This document shows, piece by piece, positions 1 through 6,929 of a DNA stretch of 49,568 nt (within the stretch, counting starts at the first letter, position 1; every line of letters begins with the position of its first letter). A program made the translations under genes and the position numbers. The stretch lies in the NCBI GenBank assembly GCA_900315015.1, contig OMXJ01000025.1, positions 1 to 49,568 on the forward strand, in the 5' to 3' direction. The notes beneath the pieces were generated by a model. That model ran no database searches and was not told where the DNA came from. It was given only the letters and a program-made list of their open reading frames with translations. The stretch comes from an uncultured Eubacteriales bacterium (GTDB lineage Bacteria > Bacillota > Clostridia > Lachnospirales > Lachnospiraceae).

Positions 1-2
1 TA

Positions 3-92
3 ACTCATAGCGAGAAGATAGCAGCTCAGGCAGAGCGTCATATATGCATGGAGGATGGAAGGATAGTAAAAGATGAAATCAGGAATAACTAA
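3..92 (+). CDS. ABC transporter ATP-binding protein, C-terminal end (partial)
   Basis: The reading frame open from the window edge encodes the last 29 residues of an ABC ATPase. It begins at the H-loop (THSEKIAAQAERH, preceded by the last two bases of a probable Val codon), runs through CMEDGRIVKDE and stops at 90-92. This is the normal end of a MacB/LolD-type ATPase, with the switch histidine present. It overlaps the start of the FtsX-type permease by 20 bp, so the two are surely translated together. Its last 22 residues are identical to those of the ATPase at 6266-6922, which marks the two as paralogues. The rest of the gene lies upstream of the window. Confidence 0.85.
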   Translation, partial: THSEKIAAQAERHICMEDGRIVKDEIRNN

Positions 93-99
93 TTGTACA
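27..99 (+). repeat. Direct repeat, copy A (73 bp, perfect)
   Basis: Positions 27-99 are identical, base for base, to 6857-6929. The repeat covers the end of the ATPase gene and the first nine codons of the permease gene. Beyond it the two permease genes diverge clearly. The repeats lie 6830 bp apart and bracket permease 1, the peptide-export module and ATPase 2. Confidence 0.95.
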
Positions 100-2616
100 A
101 GCTTAATATTTAAAAATTTTAAGAAAAAAAGAAATGCATTTTTACTTGAAGGCTTAGTAATAGCAGTAGCCACGATGATTGTTTTTTCAATTGTCCTAGC
201 TGCTGCATCAGCAATTGCCGGGAGTGAGGAAAAACTTAGAGTAACCAGCAATTATCATGCCGTTTTTTATGGAAAAGAAGAAGCGGTAAAAAATATTAAA
301 AAAGGTGCCGACGCAGTACAGTGGGTCGGCATTTATAATGAAGATATAGTCACAATAGAAAAAGGTAGAGATGCTGTACCATCAAAAGTAAGATTCTATG
401 AAAATGAAGATGGCATAAGCAGTGACTATATAATAAAGGGGAAAATGCCAGAAAATGGCGAAATTCTTTTACCTGACTCTGTTTTATTAGAGGGCAGAAA
501 TGCCCTTTGGCAGATAGGTGAAGAAGTTGTATTAAAGTATGCTGATGAAAGAGAAGAAAAGTATGCTATTTCAGGTTTTTATTCTTATAATTTAGAGAAT
601 AATCCGATTACTGAAGGACCTGCGATTACCTTTGATGCTTATAGTGGAAATAATACTGAAATAAAGGCAGAAGTATTGTTTAAGGGTGGAAATATAGTTG
701 ATAAAAGTAAAAAATTATCAGAAAAATACGGTTTAAGCGGTTATGACTTAAATACGGCTAGAGTAGCTTCTGAACTTATGGGTAAAGAAGAGAAATATGC
801 TAATTATTTATTCATTTTAGCAATAGTACTTGCAATCGCTCTTACAAGCTATCTGATGATCAGAGGCATCATTGGAATGCGAGCAAGCGACATTCATAAG
901 CAAAATGCAATACTGAGATCTTTTGGAACGAGGAAAAAAACAATTCATAAATTATCAGTATTAGAATGTATTTATATATGCATACCTTCTATCATATGCG
1001 GTGTGCTTTTATCTATATCCATATACATAATTGCAGCTTCAGTGACAGGAGTACCTATTGATAAAAGTTTGGACTTCATCAAGGATGGCTTTTTAGCGGG
1101 ATTTGTTGTATCTGCGCTCGATATTGTCCTTGTGACAATAATTGCAATGTTCGTAAATGTACAGGTGGGGTTAAAGCAGAGCATATCAGAAATTCTTTTG
1201 ACTGATCAGGAAGTAATAATAAGTTCAAAGAAAAGAAAAGGTAAAGGATTCAAGAATCCGGTTAAAGCCTATATTTTTACATCAATAACCAGAAATGGCT
1301 TAAAGACATTGGTAAGTATTATTCCATTTACAATAGGTGTAATATATATTGTAGTAGTTGCAGCAACGAGTAAGGATTTACAGAAGATGGCAGGAAATGG
1401 CGGAAAAGTTAAACCTGTGTATGATGCAAATATTACTTTAAGAAGTAATTATGAGAAGGTTAATACAAGCGATGAACTTATAGAGTTTGTTTCTAATTTA
1501 GATGGTGTTGAAAAGGTAAAGCCTGATTATGGTATCATTAATGCGACGTATAATATTGATGAAGATCTGAAAATGGCGGAATTTGACAATGAATTCTCAA
1601 AAGAAAATGGCATTTATGATAATTTAATGATATATACTTATGATGAGGCGGAGCTTAAGGCCCTTAAGCCGGTAATGGTAGAAGGAACGAATGAGATACT
1701 TGATTCAGGCTGTATACTTGTAAATTATGCATATCCACTCATGAAAAATGGTAAGACCAACTATGAAAAGAAAGAGAAGCTTTCAGCACTAGGTGTAGGA
1801 GATTCGTTGACCATAGTAGATATAGGACGCTTTTCTAGAATGATTATTGATGCAAAAAGAAAAGCTGAAGAATCTGGAGAAGAAGATGTTTATGTGGCAG
1901 GGTCTGTTTATAAGGAAATGAGGGATAATCCCGGGGAAGGAATTGATATTGAAATAAAAGGAATCGCGGAATATGCATTAACGGATTATGATTTGTTTTG
2001 TCCGACAATAATCATGTCGGAAGAGTATTATCGTAAACTGGTTGGAGATGGAAATTATACGGATTATCTCTCATCGATACAGATTAAACTGAAGGATGGT
2101 GTAAAGCTGTATGATATAAGAGGAAAGCTATGGGAAAAGAGTGGTTTGTATGATGTTTCTTATGGGGATGGATTCGGAGACTATCAAGTAATAGACGAGG
2201 AAGGAAATACTGTTACTTCAAAACTAGGAATAATATTCTTGATCATCGCGGTCATAGTTGGTGTTATTACACTATTTAGTACCATAATGATGAACTGGAG
2301 AATATCCAAGAAGGAATATGCAATTCTTAAATCTTCCGGAGCGTCTAATAAAAATATTGTCAAACTGATACTTACTGAAAAGTCCATAATTTGTCTTTCA
2401 TCCTTTGTAATTGGAACGGTAATTGGTATGGCGATTGAAAAATCCTCCATTAAAGTATTTGCAGAAGGAGGTAAGATACCATTTACGCTTCCTATACCTG
2501 AGCTTATTATTACCTTAGCAGCAATGCTTGCATTAACTCTTTTGTTGACAGCTTTCCAGTCGAGCATCATTAAAAAGATGAGCATTGCGGATGTACTGAA
2601 GGAATCCAGGTCATAA
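73..2616 (+). CDS. FtsX-type ABC transporter permease (copy 1)
   Basis: This 847-residue membrane protein has the architecture of large FtsX/LolC-type permeases. There is a TM helix at about 22-48, an external domain at about 50-235, three TM helices between about 242 and 365, then a second half with a TM at about 408-430, a large external domain at 440-725 and three TM helices at about 738-840. Both halves carry the FtsX hallmark AILRSFGT / AILKSSGA near a TM helix. The likely role is as membrane partner of the preceding ATPase in a mechanotransmission-type exporter or peptide-resistance pump. Such pumps commonly protect against or export antimicrobial peptides, and here a double-glycine peptide gene follows. 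It is paralogous to 6903-9416. The substrate is inference only. Confidence 0.85.
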   Translation: MKSGITNCTSLIFKNFKKKRNAFLLEGLVIAVATMIVFSIVLAAASAIAGSEEKLRVTSNYHAVFYGKEEAVKNIKKGADAVQWVGIYNEDIVTIEKGRDAVPSKVRFYENEDGISSDYIIKGKMPENGEILLPDSVLLEGRNALWQIGEEVVLKYADEREEKYAISGFYSYNLENNPITEGPAITFDAYSGNNTEIKAEVLFKGGNIVDKSKKLSEKYGLSGYDLNTARVASELMGKEEKYANYLFILAIVLAIALTSYLMIRGIIGMRASDIHKQNAILRSFGTRKKTIHKLSVLECIYICIPSIICGVLLSISIYIIAASVTGVPIDKSLDFIKDGFLAGFVVSALDIVLVTIIAMFVNVQVGLKQSISEILLTDQEVIISSKKRKGKGFKNPVKAYIFTSITRNGLKTLVSIIPFTIGVIYIVVVAATSKDLQKMAGNGGKVKPVYDANITLRSNYEKVNTSDELIEFVSNLDGVEKVKPDYGIINATYNIDEDLKMAEFDNEFSKENGIYDNLMIYTYDEAELKALKPVMVEGTNEILDSGCILVNYAYPLMKNGKTNYEKKEKLSALGVGDSLTIVDIGRFSRMIIDAKRKAEESGEEDVYVAGSVYKEMRDNPGEGIDIEIKGIAEYALTDYDLFCPTIIMSEEYYRKLVGDGNYTDYLSSIQIKLKDGVKLYDIRGKLWEKSGLYDVSYGDGFGDYQVIDEEGNTVTSKLGIIFLIIAVIVGVITLFSTIMMNWRISKKEYAILKSSGASNKNIVKLILTEKSIICLSSFVIGTVIGMAIEKSSIKVFAEGGKIPFTLPIPELIITLAAMLALTLLLTAFQSSIIKKMSIADVLKESRS

Positions 2617-2738
2617 GACAGTAAAGAAAATGTAATTAATGAAAAGATGGCGGTTTTTAGTCAAAAAGATGCCTCTAGGCTATAACATGCCTAAGAATAA
2701 AAATATAATATATAAATCCTTAAAAAAGAAAAAAACAC

Positions 2739-2767
2739 TTGATAAAATATTTATATCCTTTTATAAT
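2739..2767 (+). promoter_or_regulatory. Sigma-A promoter of the double-glycine peptide gene
   Basis: TTGATA (2739-2744), a 17-bp spacer and a perfect TATAAT (2762-2767). It opens transcription about 75 bp before the peptide gene. The leader contains two palindromic CAATTG boxes (TTCAATTG at 2776-2783 and CAATTGAA at 2808-2815) forming an inverted repeat that could be an operator or a leader hairpin. The rest of 2617-2849 is AT-rich, and I see nothing else in it. Confidence 0.75.
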
Positions 2768-2849
2768 AATTGTAGTTCAATTGTGCCAAGGACGTCCAAA
2801 TAAATAACAATTGAATATATTATAAACAGTTTAGAAAGGAGATAAAATA

Positions 2850-3044
2850 ATGAGATCAGTTTCAACAAAAGAAATGAAAGAGATAGTGGGTGGATGGACA
2901 ATTGTAGGAGAATGCCCAACATGTCATGCAAAAGGATATTATAGTTATTTTGAACTTATTGGTTTTGCAATAGCTCTTGCGAGAAGAGATGCATTTATTA
3001 ATAGTTGTCAGCTTTCACACATAAGAGCAGAAATGGGTGAGTAA
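2850..3044 (+). CDS. Double-glycine leader peptide (bacteriocin/pheromone-like) with a Cys/His motif
   Basis: The 64 residues start after a good ribosome binding site (AAAGGAGA). The leader MRSVSTKEMKEIVGG is a classic double-glycine leader cut by peptidase-C39 exporters, with G14-G15 at the cleavage point. The predicted 49-residue core starts WTIVGECPTCHAKGYY and contains C22, C25, C53 and H57, in a CxxC...CxxxH arrangement resembling a zinc ribbon or knuckle. A central stretch, FELIGFAIALA (34-44), is hydrophobic and helix-like. The PCAT exporter gene follows 172 bp downstream. There is no lanthipeptide or radical-SAM maturase nearby, so the product may be unmodified, disulfide-bonded or metal-binding. 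Function as bacteriocin or signal is inference; I do not recognise a named family. Confidence 0.75.
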   Translation: MRSVSTKEMKEIVGGWTIVGECPTCHAKGYYSYFELIGFAIALARRDAFINSCQLSHIRAEMGE

Positions 3045-3072
3045 TTTATTTAGTTAGTATTACAGAATAAAA

Positions 3073-3119
3073 ATGGAAGATACTGTATTGTTATTGATAC
3101 AGTATCTTCCATAGTTTTT
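3073..3119 (+). terminator. Strong hairpin terminator/attenuator between peptide and exporter genes
   Basis: A perfect 16-bp inverted repeat (3073-3088 with 3097-3112, left arm ATGGAAGATACTGTAT) with an 8-nt loop is followed by a run of five T. It lies 28 bp after the peptide stop codon and 98 bp before the exporter start. No good promoter lies between hairpin and exporter, so read-through probably feeds the exporter, which would keep the peptide more abundant than its transporter. Confidence 0.85.
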
Positions 3120-3216
3120 CTTATAGGAAAAAATGATTTCAGAAATATATTTTTAAGTAAAAACTATTTTTTTAAGGAATATTAAATTAAAAGAGACTAA
3201 AAGGTGAAGAAGTAAT

Positions 3217-5433
3217 ATGTATAAATATATTAGGCAACATGATAATAGTGATTGTGGAACAGCTTGTCTTTGCATGGTAGCATGGCATTATGGGTTGAAG
3301 AACTCGTTACAGTTTTATAGAGAGTGTACTAAGAATGGTAAAATGGGCACGAATCTATATGGATTAATTGACGGAGCCCAAAAAAATGGTTTTGAAGCTG
3401 AAGCGCTTAATGGTTCGATAGAAGAATTGACGGATTCAATAAAAAAGAAGCAGGTGAAATTTCCATTTATCGCGCATTTGGTAAGCGGACATTTTATTGT
3501 GGTTACTAATATAAAAAGGGGAATTGTTAATATTATTGATCCAGCTTTGGGAAAGGTTAAAAAAAATATTGATATTTTTACAGATATATGGTCTGGATAT
3601 ATTATTAATTTATTTCCAGGAAAAGAATTTGTGAAAAAGAATAATATAGTAAGCAATGCCAAACGAGTATTAGTTTTGATGAAAACAATGTGGTTAAGGT
3701 TATTGATAGTATTTGTATTATCGATTAGTATTTGGTTATTTGGAACAATTACTGCCTTTACTTTTGAAACTATGATAGATGAATTTGCTTTAGCAAATAA
3801 TAATTATATAGAAAGTTGCGAGCATGAACATGAACATGAGCATGAACACTCGATAGGGGAGGACGAAGAATCAACAGGCCCGATAGCATTGGTAGGGAAG
3901 TTTGTGAAATTTATTTATAATGAATCCGGATCAATAAATGGATTTTTTGCTGTTCTTGTGATAATGTACATTATAAGTGCAATTGGAATGTATATTAGAG
4001 GGAGAATAGTAGTATATATTGCAAAAACAATTGATGTTTCACTCACATATAAATATTTAAAAAAAATTTTGAAGCTTCCTGTGGCATATAAAAATATGAG
4101 AAATGATGGAGACTTTATTTCTAGGTTTAATGATACATATCGTATAAGATATGCGATTTCTAATGCGACGGTGACACTATTATTAGATACTGTCTTAGGT
4201 TTATTTGGTGGGGTGTTACTGTTTTGTATAGATGAGAGATTATTTGCTATAACATTATGTGTTATACTGATGTATTCTTTATGTGCATTATTATTTCAAG
4301 GAAAACTTAAAAAATCAAATTTTGAAATGATGGAAAAAAATGCATCTATGCAATCTTATTTTAAAGAAATACTGAGTGGGTATGATTACATCAAAACTAA
4401 TTCACTTGAAAAAGATGTGAAAACGAAATGTTCGGTAAAATATAATAATATGTTGAATTCCTATTACTCAAATGATATACTTGGCCTTAAAGAAGGAACA
4501 TTGCTTTCGTTCGTTGAAATGTTGGGCAACGCTTTGGTTTTGTGGGCTGGTTTTACCCAAATTATAAACGGTGGCTTAACATTAGGGAGTTTTATGACTT
4601 TTACATTTCTTTTGTCTACGTTTACTGAACCATTCAAGAATATAGTTCAGTTACAACCTACATTACAAAGTGCATCAGTTTCTATCGATAGGTTATATGA
4701 TGTGTTTGATATAACTGAAGAAGAAAATAATGGAAGAAATGAATTTAAGGCGGGTGATATTTGTTTTAAAGACGTATCTTTTAGTTATGATGATGAAAAT
4801 ATGATTTTGAGTGATTTGAATTTTAGGATAAAAAAAGGTAGCTCAACTGCGATAACAGGAAAAAGTGGAACTGGAAAATCAACTATAGCTAAATTGATTT
4901 CACGTATTTATAATACGAATGGTGGAATAATAACTATAAATAATAAAAATATATTAGATTATGAATTATATAATTATAGGAAGAATATCTATTATGTTGA
5001 CAATAATCCATTTATGTTTGAAAATACTATTAGATATAATATTGATGAAAAGGAAGGAGAAATTATTGAGGAAGAAGAACTTAATTTGAAGAGAATAAGT
5101 GAGTTATGTCATATACATGAATATATTAATAGTCTGCCGTTTAAGTATAATTCTATTATATCGGAAAATGGTGTCTCTTTATCTCAAGGACAAAGGCAGA
5201 GAATAGGTGTTGCTAGAGCATTATTTAATAAGCCATCAATTTTGATATTAGATGAAGCATTAAGTAATTTGAATGTTGATATGGCAATAGATATTTTAAA
5301 AAATATACGTAGGGAATTACCAGATACTACGATTGTATTAATTACTCATACTAAAGAGCTTGTGGAATGGTGTGATGATGAAAAAGTGCTAGAGAAAGAT
5401 GAATGTATAAGGGGATTTGTTGAAGCGTTATAA
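3217..5433 (+). CDS. Peptidase-containing ABC transporter (C39 peptidase, PCAT)
   Basis: A 738-residue exporter that would cut the double-glycine leader and export the peptide core. The N-terminal C39 peptidase has Q7, the catalytic C13 (QHDNSDCGTAC), H92 (SGHFIVV) and D108 (IIDPALG). Six TM helices follow from about 155. The ATPase domain has Walker A at about 548 (GKSGTGKST), signature LSQGQRQR at about 653, Walker B ILILDEAL at about 677 and the H-loop ITHTKE at about 708. Odd points are a CEHEHEHEHEH run (201-211) followed by an acidic stretch in the first external loop, and the usual Q-loop glutamine replaced in YYVDNNPFMF. Its DNA looks AT-richer than the housekeeping genes. No HlyD-type accessory protein is adjacent. 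Confidence 0.93.
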   Translation: MYKYIRQHDNSDCGTACLCMVAWHYGLKNSLQFYRECTKNGKMGTNLYGLIDGAQKNGFEAEALNGSIEELTDSIKKKQVKFPFIAHLVSGHFIVVTNIKRGIVNIIDPALGKVKKNIDIFTDIWSGYIINLFPGKEFVKKNNIVSNAKRVLVLMKTMWLRLLIVFVLSISIWLFGTITAFTFETMIDEFALANNNYIESCEHEHEHEHEHSIGEDEESTGPIALVGKFVKFIYNESGSINGFFAVLVIMYIISAIGMYIRGRIVVYIAKTIDVSLTYKYLKKILKLPVAYKNMRNDGDFISRFNDTYRIRYAISNATVTLLLDTVLGLFGGVLLFCIDERLFAITLCVILMYSLCALLFQGKLKKSNFEMMEKNASMQSYFKEILSGYDYIKTNSLEKDVKTKCSVKYNNMLNSYYSNDILGLKEGTLLSFVEMLGNALVLWAGFTQIINGGLTLGSFMTFTFLLSTFTEPFKNIVQLQPTLQSASVSIDRLYDVFDITEEENNGRNEFKAGDICFKDVSFSYDDENMILSDLNFRIKKGSSTAITGKSGTGKSTIAKLISRIYNTNGGIITINNKNILDYELYNYRKNIYYVDNNPFMFENTIRYNIDEKEGEIIEEEELNLKRISELCHIHEYINSLPFKYNSIISENGVSLSQGQRQRIGVARALFNKPSILILDEALSNLNVDMAIDILKNIRRELPDTTIVLITHTKELVEWCDDEKVLEKDECIRGFVEAL

Positions 5434-5472
5434 AATAGTGATGCAATCTGGAAATGAATGGAGATGAAATTA

Positions 5473-6192
5473 ATGAAGATAAGTAAAGTTAAGATTTTTT
5501 TTGTTGCTATTACAACTTTGGTTTTAATGGGTATTTTTATCATGATATACTTACCTCAGAAACAAATAGTGAAATCGTATAAGAATATAATAACGTTAGG
5601 TGAAATTGGTGATTTATCAAGATATAAAGGTAAATGGGTGACTGTTGAATATGAATACAGCTTTAGCGCATTTATGGGAGAAGGAAGGCTCTTATCATTA
5701 TCACCAGAGAGGTCGTACGATTATTTTAAGTGTGTTGGTAAAGATGAATTCTATTTATGTTCGAGTCCCGATTTTTGGGATAAAAAAATCGAAGGAAAAA
5801 ACTATAGAGGATTAAAAAGTAAAGAGAAGTCAGAAGGTGAAGAAGGAACATATCAGATAACTGGTTATGTGAGTAGCGTAAGACAAGAAATAAAATCGGG
5901 GTTGCTTGAACAAATTAAAAAAATGCAGCTAATAAACCAACCTGAAAAAACACAAATGGATTGTGTAATAGAAATGCTCGATATAGATACTGAAAAAAAT
6001 AGATTATCAAAAATTATTAAGCTTCTTATAAGTGTTTTTCTAGTTTGGATATTTAGTATTTTTCTTTTATTTAAGGAAAAGATTAGGGATGAAATTATTA
6101 ACAGACAGAAAAAGAAGTATTTAAGTGAAATAAATACGGATGCAGAGGAGACAAAAAAAATACCTCATATGTATGGAGATAAGGTTGAATGA
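5473..6192 (+). CDS. Unrecognised two-TM protein of the peptide-export module
   Basis: 239 residues from the ATG at 5473, chosen because GGAGA sits 8 bp upstream; an in-frame ATG at 5458 has a poorer site. There is an N-terminal TM at about 6-26, an extracytoplasmic domain of roughly 150 residues rich in aromatic and charged residues, a second TM at about 180-202, and a charged cytoplasmic tail. Only 39 bp separate it from the PCAT stop, so it is probably co-transcribed. It is not an HlyD-type adaptor, since I see no lipoyl or coiled-coil pattern. Its position suggests an immunity or export-accessory protein for the peptide, but that is inference. I do not recognise the family. Confidence 0.7.
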   Translation: MKISKVKIFFVAITTLVLMGIFIMIYLPQKQIVKSYKNIITLGEIGDLSRYKGKWVTVEYEYSFSAFMGEGRLLSLSPERSYDYFKCVGKDEFYLCSSPDFWDKKIEGKNYRGLKSKEKSEGEEGTYQITGYVSSVRQEIKSGLLEQIKKMQLINQPEKTQMDCVIEMLDIDTEKNRLSKIIKLLISVFLVWIFSIFLLFKEKIRDEIINRQKKKYLSEINTDAEETKKIPHMYGDKVE

Positions 6193-6265
6193 GTGAAGAG
6201 GCTTGATTAAAGAAACTATAATTTGAAAAAAATGTTCGAAAAAAAAGATATGTGAGGATATTTTA

Positions 6266-6922
6266 ATGAATGCAGTAGAAGTAAAAGATCTAGTAAAAGA
6301 ATATGGACAGGGAGACGTAAAGGTAAGAGCTCTTGACGGGGTGAACCTTGCCATTGAGAAAGGAAGCTTTGTAGCAATAACAGGCGAATCAGGATCGGGA
6401 AAATCCACGCTTGCAAATATAATAAGCTGCATGGACAAACCGACCTCGGGAAGTGTTTTTATAGAAGGAGAAAAGGTAGGTGCAGATGATGCGTCCCTAT
6501 CAAAAATAAGAGGAGAAAAGGTGGGAATGATATTCCAGGCCTTTCATCTGCTTCCAATGCTTACAGCAAAAGAAAATATACTTATGCCAGGAAGCTTTGC
6601 AGGAAAGAAAATAGAAGCAGGCTATGTAGATGTACTTTTAGATAATCTTGCTCTAAAGGATAGAGCAACTCATCTTCCATCAGAATTATCAGGAGGACAG
6701 CAGCAGAGGGTGGCAATCGGTAGAGCACTTATAAATAAGCCGGGAATCCTTATTGCTGATGAGCCAACAGGTAATCTTGATAAGAAAAATTCAGAAGCCA
6801 TAATGGAGCTTTTAATTGAATTAAAGAATAAGTATAATATGACTCTTATCGTAGTACAGGCAGAGCGTCATATATGCATGGAGGATGGAAGGATAGTAAA
6901 AGATGAAATCAGGAATAACTAA
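6266..6922 (+). CDS. ABC transporter ATP-binding protein (MacB/LolD type) lacking the H-loop
   Basis: 218 residues. Walker A GESGSGKST (about 43), Q-loop FQAFHLLPML, signature LSGGQQQRVAIGRAL and Walker B ILIADEPTGNLD are all normal. After beta-strand TLIVV, where THxxxxA with the switch histidine should follow, the protein jumps straight to QAERHICMEDG. Compared with its paralogue at the window start, exactly 24 nt (8 residues, THSEKIAA) are missing between 6856 and 6857, leaving the frame intact. The ATPase should be strongly impaired in hydrolysis, or the gene is decaying. It overlaps the next permease by 20 bp, exactly as in copy 1. Confidence 0.88.
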   Translation: MNAVEVKDLVKEYGQGDVKVRALDGVNLAIEKGSFVAITGESGSGKSTLANIISCMDKPTSGSVFIEGEKVGADDASLSKIRGEKVGMIFQAFHLLPMLTAKENILMPGSFAGKKIEAGYVDVLLDNLALKDRATHLPSELSGGQQQRVAIGRALINKPGILIADEPTGNLDKKNSEAIMELLIELKNKYNMTLIVVQAERHICMEDGRIVKDEIRNN

Positions 6923-6929
6923 TTGTACA
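6857..6929 (+). repeat. Direct repeat, copy B (73 bp, perfect)
   Basis: Identical to 27-99. The H-loop deletion in the ATPase gene falls exactly at its left edge, so the repeat boundary and the deletion may come from the same recombination or gene-conversion event. Confidence 0.95.

Noticed and set aside
2617-6265. Lanthipeptide or sactipeptide cluster
   Set aside because: No LanM, LanB/C or radical-SAM gene is in reach, and the peptide core is poor in Ser/Thr-Cys ring patterns.
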